In this document: positions 1 to 7,602 of the stretch, one piece after another | Numbering within the stretch: position 1 is the stretch's first letter | Layout: every line of letters starts with the position of its first letter | NCBI RefSeq assembly: GCF_003054195.1 | Contig: NZ_QBKP01000002.1 | Location: 141,970-205,969 of the forward strand | DNA from: Gemmobacter caeni | GTDB taxonomy: Bacteria > Pseudomonadota > Alphaproteobacteria > Rhodobacterales > Rhodobacteraceae | Direction: 5' to 3' | Length of the DNA: 64,000 nucleotides | Notes under the pieces: generated by a model | What the model saw: only the letters and a program-made list of their open reading frames with translations | Told to the model about the DNA's origin: nothing | Databases searched by the model: none | Position numbers and translations under genes: made by a program

Positions 1-1
1 C

Positions 2-391
2 AGCCGCCGCCACAGCCGAAGCGCCCTCGGGTACCATTTCGTCTTCGTGACGAAACGGAGACGGCGCGTCTTTTTCGGCAAGGTGGAGGCGGCGCTCAAA
101 CGTGTCCTGTCTGAGGTTTCGGTCGGGGCCGGTTACGGGCTCGAGCTGGTCGGGGTGGACCGGGATCACGTCCACCTGTTCGTGACCGCTCCGCCGGACG
201 CGCCCCCCTCCGAGGTGGCGCGCCGCCTCAAGGGGGAGAGCGCGCGCCGGATGCGCGCGACCTTCCCCTGGCTTAAGGGCCGCGTCCCGGGCGGGTCCCT
301 CTGGTCCCCGAGCTTCTTCGTCGCCTCCGTGGGAGCGATCTCCGAGGGGGCGGTGCGCCGCTACGTCGCCGCCCAGGGGGCCTCGGCATGA
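2..391 (+). CDS. tnpA: IS200/IS605 Y1 transposase TnpA, 5'-truncated by window edge
   Basis: The frame is open to the first base of the window. Codons before position 47 read GYHFVFVTKRRR, the usual first strand of Y1 (HUH) transposases, so the true start lies upstream and the GTG at 47 is only internal. The HUH metal-binding pair is visible as DHVHLF, and the C-terminal helix with the candidate nucleophilic tyrosine is RRYVAAQ. The family cuts and joins single-stranded IS ends during replication. The stop overlaps the ATG of the downstream tnpB by four bases (ATGA), so the two are probably translationally coupled. The family is certain; completeness cannot be judged. Confidence 0.85.
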   Translation, partial: SRRHSRSALGYHFVFVTKRRRRVFFGKVEAALKRVLSEVSVGAGYGLELVGVDRDHVHLFVTAPPDAPPSEVARRLKGESARRMRATFPWLKGRVPGGSLWSPSFFVASVGAISEGAVRRYVAAQGASA

Positions 392-1918
392 AGAAGCCGC
401 GCGCGAAACGGGTCAAGCGCCCCAAGCACCCCGGCGAGATCCGGGCCTGGCGCTTCGCGCTCCGGCTCGATCAGGACGTCTCCGCCCTGCACCGGGCGCT
501 GGACACGGCCTGGGCGCTGCGCAACGACCTCGCCGAGGCCCGGGCGGAGAACGGACGCGTGATCCGGGCCGCGAAGGAGGCGGGGCTCGTCCCGCCGGCC
601 CGGCTCACGAAACGGGACCAGGAGATGGTCCTCGCGGAGCGGCGCCGCCGGGACCCGAAAGGGGCCGGGGCGCTCCACAGCCTCGTGGTCAAGAACATCG
701 CGGACCGGGTCGACGAGGGGTGGAACCGTTTCTGGGACGCGCTCAAGGAGCGTCGCCCCAACGTGCGCCCCCCCGAAGCCGATCCGGCGCGAGCGGTACC
801 GGTCGATCACCTACCCCCAATACGGGAACGGGGCCCGTCTGAAAGACGGACGCATCGAGCTGTCCATGATCGGGACGTTCCGGCTGCATGATCACCGCAA
901 GGTCCGGGGCCGGATCCAGACCGTGACCCTGAAATGGGCACACGGGCGCTGGTGGTGCGTCCTCACCAGCCTGATCCAGGCCAAGGACCTCTACCAGCCC
1001 GTACGCGCAGGGGTAGGGGACGCCGGTGCGGACCCGGGTCTGACCGCCGCCCTGACCCTGTCGGATGGGCGGGTGCTGGACCCGCCGCGGGCACTCGACG
1101 AGGGGCTCGCCCGGCTGCGGAGGGCGCAGCGGGCCCTGTCGCGCAAGTTCGAGGCGCTCAAGGCGCGCCAGGCGGAGGAGAACCGGGCCGCGAGGGCGGA
1201 GGGGCGTGAGCCGGTACGGCTCCCGCGGCCGAACCGGCTCCGGCGCCAGATCGCGGAGGTGGGCCGCGCCCACACCCGGGTCGTGAACGTGCGGGACCAC
1301 TGGCACAAGGTGAACGCCCGGCGCGTCGCCAACGCCTACGACCGGGTCGCCTACGAGGCGCACGGGCTCATGTTCATGATCCGGAACCGGAGGCTGGCCC
1401 GGATCGCGTCCGACCGGGCGCTGGCGCAGCAGCGCCACGCGCTCGCCTCCGCGCTCGGCCCCCGTCTGGTCCCGGTCCCGAACCGGCGCGAGGGGGTTGG
1501 CGGGAACAGCCAGACCTGCGTCTGCGGCGCCTCCGTCCCGAAGACGCTGCGGGACCGGTGGCATCACTGCCCCGCCTGCGGGGTCAGCGCGCCGCGCGAC
1601 GTCGTCTCCGCGAATATCGCGGAGCTGATCGCGTTCGGAACGCACAAGTTGACGACGGCCCCGGGCAGGGGACCGACAGACGTGGAGGGGGCGACGCCTC
1701 AGGCGCGCGAAAGCGCGCCGGGGACGGGTGAGGAGCCCGTCAGAGCCCCCGATGAAACGTCGACCTCTTGCGACCTGAGGTCCAATGAGAACACCGCCGG
1801 TGGCTTCGGCCTACGGCGGAAGGCCAGACTCGTTCCCATCGGCGTTTTGTCGTTGGAGCGTAAACCGAAACCTCACGGATACGAAAAAATCAGGAAGCAC
1901 CCGGCCTCGGCCGGGTGA
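388..1918 (+). pseudogene. tnpB: TnpB RNA-guided nuclease gene with a +1 frameshift in a C7 run
   Basis: Two overlapping frames together make one TnpB (OMEGA nuclease). The first (388-891) carries the N-terminal domain to RPNVRPP; the second resumes with KPIRRERYRSITYPQYG and runs to 1918. The switch is at seven Cs (768-774); with six Cs the protein would be continuous. RuvC residues are all present in the second part: Asp in ADPGLT, Glu in AYEAHG, Asp in PRDVVSAN, with a zinc-finger CVC...CPAC between. It may be a genuine pseudogene, a sequencing artefact or a programmed frameshift. The extension after about 1640 likely overlaps the guide-RNA scaffold, and the element ends at a hairpin at 1898-1917. 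Confidence 0.75.
1898..1917 (+). other. IS605-type right-end hairpin / omega-RNA 3' scaffold
   Basis: A 9-bp inverted repeat (CACCCGGCC / GGCCGGGTG) sits at the very 3' end of tnpB and is followed by AGGATGTCAC. It has the same layout as the right end of the second IS605 element near 23,280 (hairpin, then AGTGTTCAC). In this family it is both the subterminal hairpin bound by TnpA and the 3' end of the TnpB guide-RNA scaffold; the bases just outside would be the guide. Confidence 0.55.
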
Positions 1919-2007
1919 GGATGTCACCGCGCGTCCGGGCAGGCTTCGATTGAGAACAAAATAGGAACGTGCTATCCCATGGGTTCGAATCTCGCCATGG
2001 AGGACCG

Positions 2008-2502
2008 ATGCGACTCGTTCCCGTTCCCGCCTTCACCCAGATCCCGGACGGCCGCATCCGGGTCGGCCCCCTGCGTGGCCCGATCAGTCGGGTCCGGACC
2101 GTTTTCATGCGTTACGGGATCCGGCTCAGCCTGGAGACGTCCGATCCGGTGATGGTCTCGCGTCACGCCCAGGGGCTCGTGCTCTCCTGCGCCGGACCCG
2201 GCGTGCGCGGATATCTGCTCGACCGGGACGGGATCGAGGCCCCGTCCAGCGACGTGGACGCGCTGATGGCGCTGTTGCTGCCGGACCGGTCCACCTGTCG
2301 GCTCACCGGCCACTACCGGGCGGAGGAAGACCGGATGGTGGAAAGCGAGGCGCTCTACTGGCGGGTCTCGGGGGAGGTCCTGTCCAGCGAGCGGCGTGAG
2401 CTGATCGGCACCGACGGGACCCGGCGTCTCCTCTCGGCCCGCTCGGCCCAAGCGCCGCGGCGCCGGGACGGGCGCGGCGCGGGACGGCTGATCGCCGTCT
2501 AA
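2008..2502 (+). CDS. Hypothetical protein, paralogue of the 49.5-kb gene
   Basis: Predicted 164 residues. The ATG at 2008 is chosen because GGAGGA lies three bases upstream; earlier in-frame ATGs lack a ribosome site. The central and C-terminal parts (GYLLDRDGIEAPSSD ... SSERRELIGTDGTRRLL) align well with the protein at 49,488-49,982 (GYLFATDGIEAPESD ... TSERRVMTGPGGERTLL), so these are two members of a replicon-specific family. No signal peptide, membrane segment or known catalytic motif is visible. The arginine-rich tail (about residues 148-160) could contact nucleic acid, but that is speculation. Function unknown. Confidence 0.75.
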   Translation: MRLVPVPAFTQIPDGRIRVGPLRGPISRVRTVFMRYGIRLSLETSDPVMVSRHAQGLVLSCAGPGVRGYLLDRDGIEAPSSDVDALMALLLPDRSTCRLTGHYRAEEDRMVESEALYWRVSGEVLSSERRELIGTDGTRRLLSARSAQAPRRRDGRGAGRLIAV

Positions 2503-2590
2503 GCCTTCGCGCTCTTTGCGAATTTTCTGTTGACCCGATCTTTCAGATTCGCGATTGTCCTATTTATATTTTCGCAAATCGGGGTCGATC

Positions 2591-2953
2591 ATGCTGAGCA
2601 GGGAGCTGGCGCGCGAGGCCTGGACCGGGACCGGCCTGACGATCGGGGATCTGACCGCGGCGGACCTGTCCGATCTTCGGGCGCGTCTTGATCGGGGGCT
2701 GCGCGCCTCCGGGCTGATCCGCGGTTCCTTCCGGATGCAGGGGCGGGTCCTCACCCGGTCCCAAGAGGGGCGACTTCGGAGCGCGGAGCTGCGCTGTCGG
2801 TCCGACTACTTCACCGACCGACAGGCGGTCACCTTCGAGGAAGGCGGGTTCGTGGGGTTCGCCGGCTGGGCGGATGAGGTGAACGTGCAGCCGGTCCTGA
2901 CCGCCTTCATCGGCTGGGCCCGGGAGCGGGCACGGCGCCCCCTACCCGCGTGA
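2591..2953 (+). CDS. Hypothetical small protein
   Basis: Predicted 120 residues starting at MLSRELAREA. The ATG at 2591 follows the replicon motif ATATTTTCGCAAATC and a short GGGGTC purine run, which is how other genes here begin; the longer frame from 2555 would start inside the motif and is rejected. The sequence is soluble and Arg-rich, with a helical N-terminus (residues 1-55) and a beta-rich C-terminus containing GRVLTRSQEGR and FTDRQAVTFEEGGFVGF. I recognise no family. It is convergent with the ART/GNAT gene, with one base between the stops. Confidence 0.6.
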   Translation: MLSRELAREAWTGTGLTIGDLTAADLSDLRARLDRGLRASGLIRGSFRMQGRVLTRSQEGRLRSAELRCRSDYFTDRQAVTFEEGGFVGFAGWADEVNVQPVLTAFIGWARERARRPLPA

Positions 2954-2954
2954 G

Positions 2955-3920
2955 TCAGGGGGACGGGTCGTCCCCCTCAAGGTCCAGGTACCCGTTCTCG
3001 ACCGCCGTCGCCCGGATCCGCCGCCAGGCGGAGAGGTGCGCCGCGTGCCCCGCCGGAGAGAAGCCGAGCCCGTCCCGGTTCTGCGTCGGCACGTCGCCGA
3101 GCAGGTCCGCCGCCGCCCCGATCAGGAGGGCGGACCGGCCCGCCCCCCGCGCCTCCGGGTCCACCCAGAGCTGACCGCCCATGTAGAACCCGCGCGCCGC
3201 CCCGTCCGGGCCCAGAAGCCCCATCGTGCCGGGCGGCTCCCAGTCCGGCAGCCAGCGCACGGTCCACCCGTCCGGGGACCGGGCGAGGTCCGGAAGGTCC
3301 ACCCCCTCCGCCTCGAGCGCCTCCCAGAGGTGATCGTAGGCGCCGCAGCGCCCGTCGATCTCGAAGACGGGGAGGACCAGCGAGGGGCCGATGAACGCGT
3401 CCAGGTCATGCTCCCAGGGGTCGAGGGACCCCTCGATCGGCCCGTCCCGGACCAGGCGCAGCTGATCCGGCGCGATGATCATCCAGGACATGGAGCCGGG
3501 GTCCTCATGACGGTTCCGGTAGCCGATCCCGTCATAGCCGGCCGCCCGGAGCTCGAGGGCGAGCAGGTCGAACCCCTCCCCGGTCTCCTCCTCATGAGCG
3601 AGGAGCCGGCCCCGGACCTCGGGCCCGAAGGCGGCCCCCGCCTCGGAGACGGCGAGGAGCCCGAGGAGCCGGTCCAGCCCGTGATTGTCGTTCAGGTCCG
3701 GCAGGTAGAGGGGGCGCCTGATGTCCAGGAGGCCGGAGATCAGCCGGGCCCCGCCCCATTCGAACATCCGCTGACGCGCCGCGGCCCGGGTCCCGAAATG
3801 GGTGAACGGGGCCAGCTCGGCGGGGTCGAACCCCCACTCCCGGGTCGCGTGATGGACGAGCAGGAGCGCGTCCGTCTCCGAGCGGACCTCAGAGGCGGCG
3901 AGGTCGTCAAACCGGGTCAC
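2955..3920 (-). CDS. ADP-ribosyltransferase-like (ART-PolyVal) protein with C-terminal GNAT-like domain
   Basis: 321 residues. The N-terminal half has the pattern of the ART domain of polyvalent plasmid/phage proteins: LLVHHATREWGF, THFGTRAAARQRM, then a closing LRAAGYDGIGYRNRHEDPG followed by SMSWMIIAPDQLRLV, where these enzymes keep the Glu-containing turn and last strands. The C-terminal third contains GQLWVDPEARGAGRSALLIG, which fits the acetyl-CoA loop of GNAT acetyltransferases (V-x-P-x-x-R-G-x-G). This would join two protein-modifying activities in one chain; no partner is known. The start overlaps the stop of the upstream minus-strand gene by four bases (ATGA), implying a two-gene operon. 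ART assignment moderately sure; GNAT assignment weaker. Confidence 0.6.
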   Translation of the reverse strand: MTRFDDLAASEVRSETDALLLVHHATREWGFDPAELAPFTHFGTRAAARQRMFEWGGARLISGLLDIRRPLYLPDLNDNHGLDRLLGLLAVSEAGAAFGPEVRGRLLAHEEETGEGFDLLALELRAAGYDGIGYRNRHEDPGSMSWMIIAPDQLRLVRDGPIEGSLDPWEHDLDAFIGPSLVLPVFEIDGRCGAYDHLWEALEAEGVDLPDLARSPDGWTVRWLPDWEPPGTMGLLGPDGAARGFYMGGQLWVDPEARGAGRSALLIGAAADLLGDVPTQNRDGLGFSPAGHAAHLSAWRRIRATAVENGYLDLEGDDPSP

Positions 3921-4501
3921 GGGCTGGGCTCCTCGGACCTGTCCGCGCTCGCATCGGCGCGCCGGGCGCCCGCGACCAGTTCCAGGGTCCGGTCGAAAAG
4001 CGATTCGGCGATCCCCGTCTCCTCCGCTCCGGACCGGGCGAAGGCGTGATCAAGCAGGAGCGAGATCTGCGCCGGCTCCCAGGTCCCGACCGGCCCCCAG
4101 TCCTCAAGGTCCGCGGAGAAGTAGGGCGCGAACCCGGCGCGGGGGGAGAGCTCCGCGCGGACCCGGTCACGGAACGCGGCCGCCTGTGCCGGGTCCGACA
4201 TGACCCCCGCGTGCAACGCGCGGACCCGGTCTGGCGCGACCCGGACCAGGATGTCATCCGTCCCGAAATTGTAGAAGTCGGGCGAGCTGACCCGGGAGAA
4301 GGTCATCCCGACCCCGATCAGCCTTGAGACCTCGCGCATATAGGCTTGCGCGTAACCGAGCCGGACCGCCGGCCAGTCGACCGCGTCAGAGTCCACCCCC
4401 GCCGCCTCGGCGGCCAGGTCGAACTGGTGCTCATGCACCGTCTCGTAGAACCCGGAGAAGGGGAGCCGAAGCTCCGTCCCCTTGTTGTCCTGCTCCGCCA
4501 T
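3917..4501 (-). CDS. Hypothetical phage/plasmid protein with PFSGFYETVHE motif
   Basis: 194 residues. The start MAEQDNKG at 4501 is preceded by a strong GGAGG; upstream in-frame codons lack a site. The protein begins LRLPFSGFYETVHEHQFD, continues with a helix (RLGYAQAYMREVSRLIG) and SPDFYNFGTDDILVRV. This pattern resembles short proteins I know from jumbo phages and plasmids, where function is not established. It is the first gene of a two-gene minus-strand operon with the ART/GNAT protein, so the two may act together, for example as target or antagonist. That link is inference from context only. Confidence 0.65.
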   Translation of the reverse strand: MAEQDNKGTELRLPFSGFYETVHEHQFDLAAEAAGVDSDAVDWPAVRLGYAQAYMREVSRLIGVGMTFSRVSSPDFYNFGTDDILVRVAPDRVRALHAGVMSDPAQAAAFRDRVRAELSPRAGFAPYFSADLEDWGPVGTWEPAQISLLLDHAFARSGAEETGIAESLFDRTLELVAGARRADASADRSEEPSP

Positions 4502-4620
4502 CTGGTCCTCCCCCCTCCTCTGGGAACAGCCTAGAGCCACCGCGCGAAAACACGAAATACCCCCTTTCCGAAACGCCCGATCCGGTGCAGGCTGGACCAA
4601 TCAACAGGAAGGAGGGACGC

Positions 4621-4788
4621 ATGTCCGTAGAAGGTCGTATCGAGAAGCTGCGCCGGGATCACCAGGAGCTGGATCAGCAGATCACCGCCCTGGAGGCCCA
4701 TCCGGGCGCGGACCCGCTCGAGATCGTCGAGCTGAAGAAGCGCAAACTGGCCGTGAAGGAGGAGCTGGCCGCCATCGAGCGGGCCTGA
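4621..4788 (+). CDS. DUF465 (YdcH-like) small coiled-coil protein
   Basis: 55 residues, starting directly after AAGGAGG. The whole sequence fits DUF465: an N-terminal helix (EGRIEKLRRDHQELDQQI), a short turn with GADPLEI, and a second helix (ELKKRKLAVKEELAAIE), forming an antiparallel coiled-coil hairpin. Members are common in Alphaproteobacteria, often as chromosomal housekeeping genes of unknown function, so a plasmid copy is mildly unusual. It diverges from the minus-strand operon ending at 4501. Confidence 0.85.
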   Translation: MSVEGRIEKLRRDHQELDQQITALEAHPGADPLEIVELKKRKLAVKEELAAIERA

Positions 4789-4837
4789 CCCCAAGACGGG
4801 GGATAACCTCCCCCGCCCCCTTCCCACCCGGGTCGAT

Positions 4838-4873
4838 TTGCGATAAACAGGATTTGATTTCCTTTTTCGCAAA
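4838..4873 (+). promoter_or_regulatory. Promoter-like TTGCGA-N17-CCTTTT-TCGCAAA
   Basis: TTGCGA (4838-4843) is separated by 17 bp from CCTTTT (4861-4866), which runs into TCGCAAA. The outer heptamers TTTGCGA and TCGCAAA form an inverted repeat. The same geometry precedes several genes in this window. It would drive the secreted-protein gene at 4885. Confidence 0.5.
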
Positions 4874-4884
4874 CGGGACGACCC

Positions 4885-6309
4885 ATGAAAAGACCCCTGC
4901 TCGGCACCGCCGCCCTGATCGCCCTGATGACCGGCCCCGCCTCCGCCGGCCCCGCCCTCGACGCCCTCGTCGGCCTGATGCCTGAGGGGGCGGAGGTGCG
5001 CCACACGGCCGAACGGGTCGAGGGGGGCGAGGAGGTCTATGAGGGGCTCGAGATCAGCGCGGGCGGGGACCTGGTCCGCCTGGAGGGGGCCCGTCTCACC
5101 CTGACGGAGGGGTCTGTCGGCCTGATCGGGGACCGGGTCCGCTTCACGCGCGCCGAGGGGGGCGGCGGGGAGATCGGCCGGATCGACCTGTCCGTCCCGC
5201 TCGCGATCAGGGGGCTCCCGGCCGGCACCCTGCTCGCCGGGGAGAACGGGGTGCGGGTCAGCCCGGAGCTCTGCGGGGCCCTGCGGACCCCGATCCGGGT
5301 GGCCGGCTCCGACGTGACCTTCGGGTCCGGGGGGCGGATCGCCTCCCTGCGCCTTGACGCGGTCGTCTCCGGCCCGGACGAGGCCTGCCTGCTCGACCTG
5401 ACCCAGGAGCTGACCGGGGCGGAGCTGACGGACCCGGCCGGCCTCGGCCTCCGGGTCGCGGAGCAGCGGGTCCGGCTCCGGACCCCGGTCACCCCGGGCC
5501 TGCCGGAGGTGGCGACCGGGGAGACCTGGAGCTCCACGTTCAGCCTCTCCGGCGCGGAACTCCTGATGAACGGGACGGTCGAGCTGCGCCTGGGCCGGCT
5601 GGAGACGGGTCTGCGTCTTGACGGGGACAGCCTCCTGCCGCTCGCCGCGACCGGCCACGCGCGCGCCCTCGCCAAGGCGATCGCCGCCGGGCGCGCCCCG
5701 GAGGAGCAGCTCCCCTGGGCGGACCTGTGGAACGGGCTGCGCGCCGCGGTCGGTGAGGGGCTGGTGAGCCTCAAAGGGCTCGAGGTGACCGGGACCGGCC
5801 TGGCCGCCCTGACCGGTGTGACCGGCCCCCTGGACCCGGGGGCCCGGATCGACCTGAGCGGGGTGGCGCGCAAGAGCGAGGAGGGGCTGACCGGCTCGCT
5901 GACCCTTGACGGGACCGCGACCGCGCTCCTCGCCGTCGAGTTCGGGGTCGCGACCGGGCCCGCGGACCCCTCCTTCAACACGCTCCCGCCCGGCGCGCTC
6001 CTGACCGGGGCCCCGATCAGCCTCACCGGCGCCTCGGTCCGGTTCTCCGACCGCGGGGTCGGGCAGCTCCTGGAGCGGGTGCTCGGGATGAGCCCCTACG
6101 AGGTACTGAACGCCGCCCTCCCGGGCTGGCTCGGGGCGGAGAAGGGGGCGCTGGTCACCGCATGGGTTGACCGGGCCCGTGACGGGGGCATTGCCGCCTT
6201 CCGGTCGGCCCCGGCCGAGCCGGTCCCCCTCCTCACCATCGGGATGATGGGGCTCGGGGACTGGACGGTCCTGGGGCAGATGCTGAACGTCTCGACCGGA
6301 GCCGAATAA
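4885..6309 (+). CDS. Secreted hypothetical protein (474 residues)
   Basis: A Sec signal peptide is clear (MKRPLLGTAALIALMTGPASAG, cleavage near residue 22). The mature part is rich in Gly, Leu, Arg and Glu with alternating hydrophobic strands (for example LEGARLTLTEGSVGLIGD), suggesting a beta-rich, possibly AsmA-like or repeat-containing periplasmic or outer-membrane-associated protein. I cannot name a family. Four cysteines occur (CGAL, ACLL and others), compatible with disulphides. It sits alone on the plus strand behind a replicon-type promoter and is followed by a GC-rich hairpin at about 6340-6359. Confidence 0.6.
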   Translation: MKRPLLGTAALIALMTGPASAGPALDALVGLMPEGAEVRHTAERVEGGEEVYEGLEISAGGDLVRLEGARLTLTEGSVGLIGDRVRFTRAEGGGGEIGRIDLSVPLAIRGLPAGTLLAGENGVRVSPELCGALRTPIRVAGSDVTFGSGGRIASLRLDAVVSGPDEACLLDLTQELTGAELTDPAGLGLRVAEQRVRLRTPVTPGLPEVATGETWSSTFSLSGAELLMNGTVELRLGRLETGLRLDGDSLLPLAATGHARALAKAIAAGRAPEEQLPWADLWNGLRAAVGEGLVSLKGLEVTGTGLAALTGVTGPLDPGARIDLSGVARKSEEGLTGSLTLDGTATALLAVEFGVATGPADPSFNTLPPGALLTGAPISLTGASVRFSDRGVGQLLERVLGMSPYEVLNAALPGWLGAEKGALVTAWVDRARDGGIAAFRSAPAEPVPLLTIGMMGLGDWTVLGQMLNVSTGAE

Positions 6310-6331
6310 CGGATCCATCAGCCCGTTTCGC

Positions 6332-6361
6332 AAAAAAAGGGGCCGCCCGGGGGCGGCCCTT
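6332..6361. terminator. GC hairpin with A-tract (probable bidirectional terminator)
   Basis: A seven-A run precedes GGGCCGCCC-GG-GGGCGGCCC and TT. On the minus strand this reads as a strong hairpin followed by seven Ts; on the plus strand the T-tract is only two bases. It lies just after the secreted-protein gene. Confidence 0.5.
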
Positions 6362-6505
6362 GAGGTCGAGGCAGTCAGGAAGCGTAGCGGGACAGGCCGG
6401 AACGGTTCCAAACCGAGCAGTCCTTGCATAATCCCAGCGAATCAAGCTGTTGTAAAGGTTTTTCGCATCGGATAGGGTGAGAAAGCCCGTTTGGAGACCC
6501 TCCCC

Positions 6506-7333
6506 ATGCCCCGAATCCTGATCATCGCCGACCTTCACTCCGACATGTGGGCGGATCGGGGCCGGGACCCGCTCGCGGGGCTGGACCTGTCCGACCTGGA
6601 CCTCCTGCTGATCGCCGGGGACCTCTCGAACAAGGGGCACGTGCAGTGGCGTTACGCGCTCGACCGGCTCTCCGCACATATCGACCTGGACCGGGTCCAT
6701 GTGGGGCCCGGCAACCACGACTATTACGGGGGCCGGGTCGACCGGGAGGACAAGCTGCGGGAGGCGGCGGAGGCGGCCGGGGCGCATTTCATGCAGAAGA
6801 CGGAGCTAATCCATGAGGGGGTCCGGCTCCTCTACTGCACCCTGTGGACGGACATGGCCCTCGGCGGGCTGACCGTCGAGTTCAACCGGATGCGGGCGGA
6901 GGACCGGATGAACGACCACCGGGTGATCCGGGTCGAGTCCGAGGGGTTCCGGCGGATGTCCGCGCTCCATTCGAGCCGGATCCACGCGGACCACAAGGCC
7001 TGGCTCGACGCGCGGCTCGCCGCCCCGTTCGACGGGGACACGATCGTGGTGACCCATCACGCCCCCCACCCCTACAGCCTGCGCGGGACGACCGGGCCGG
7101 GCGACCTCCCCTTCGCCTACGGGTCTGACCTGAGCGAGCTGATCCTGGCCCGTCAGCCGAAGATGTGGGTGCACGGGCACACGCATCAGCCGGCGGATTA
7201 CGAGGTTGGCCGCACGCGCGTCCTTAACGTCTCCCTGGGCTACCCGCCGGAGGTGGACCCGGGCCGGCCGGTCGGGGACCCGATGACCGGGCTGATCACC
7301 TGGGACCGGCCCGCCCCCCTGCCGTCCCCCTAG
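6506..7333 (+). CDS. Calcineurin-like metallophosphoesterase
   Basis: 275 residues with the complete set of binuclear metal ligands: DLH near residue 9-11 (IIADLHSD), AGDLS, GNHDYYGG, a later VVTHHAPHP, and the closing GHTHQ. This is a soluble phosphoesterase of the metallophosphatase superfamily; members cleave phosphodiesters or phosphomonoesters of nucleotides, nucleic acids or proteins, and the substrate cannot be told from sequence. The ATG at 6506 (MPRILIIADLH) has GGAG nine bases upstream. TTTTTCGCA at 6459-6467 lies in its leader. Its stop overlaps the stop of the minus-strand gene at 7330 by a few bases. Confidence 0.9.
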   Translation: MPRILIIADLHSDMWADRGRDPLAGLDLSDLDLLLIAGDLSNKGHVQWRYALDRLSAHIDLDRVHVGPGNHDYYGGRVDREDKLREAAEAAGAHFMQKTELIHEGVRLLYCTLWTDMALGGLTVEFNRMRAEDRMNDHRVIRVESEGFRRMSALHSSRIHADHKAWLDARLAAPFDGDTIVVTHHAPHPYSLRGTTGPGDLPFAYGSDLSELILARQPKMWVHGHTHQPADYEVGRTRVLNVSLGYPPEVDPGRPVGDPMTGLITWDRPAPLPSP

Positions 7334-7602
7334 AGGTCCCAGGCGAGGGTCAGCTCACCGAGCAGACGCGCCTGATCCCCCTCCGCCTCCACGAGGAGGA
7401 GCCGGGGGGCGGCGCGCAGCGCCCGCTCCGCCCGCAGGTCGAACAGGAGGGTCGCGCCCGGGACCGCGACCCGGAGCCCGTCCCGGTCCCGGCTCACCCG
7501 GCCGGCGCGCCGCGCCGCCCCCTCGAGCTCCCCGGGCAGGAGCGCGACGAGGGTCTGCGCCCCCGTCTCGATCAGCGGCAGCGGTCCGATCTCGCGGCTC
7601 AT
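7330..7602 (-). CDS. Small hypothetical protein downstream of serine protease
   Basis: 90 residues from MSREIGPLPL. The ATG overlaps the stop of the upstream protease gene (ATGA at 7599-7602), so it is probably co-translated. The sequence is soluble and beta-rich (VALLPGELEG, LRVAVPGATLLFDL, PRLLLVEAEG). No family recognised. The pairing suggests an accessory or inhibitory partner of the protease, but the lack of a signal peptide argues against direct contact. Confidence 0.6.
   Translation of the reverse strand: MSREIGPLPLIETGAQTLVALLPGELEGAARRAGRVSRDRDGLRVAVPGATLLFDLRAERALRAAPRLLLVEAEGDQARLLGELTLAWDL

Noticed and set aside
1984..2007. Possible tRNA gene (TTCGAAT loop)
   Set aside because: No acceptor stem, D-arm or anticodon arm can be paired around it.
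4531..6429. Long minus-strand open frame opposite the secreted protein gene
   Set aside because: Its Pro/Gly/Arg-rich composition is a mirror of the high-GC plus-strand gene; the plus strand has a signal peptide and promoter.
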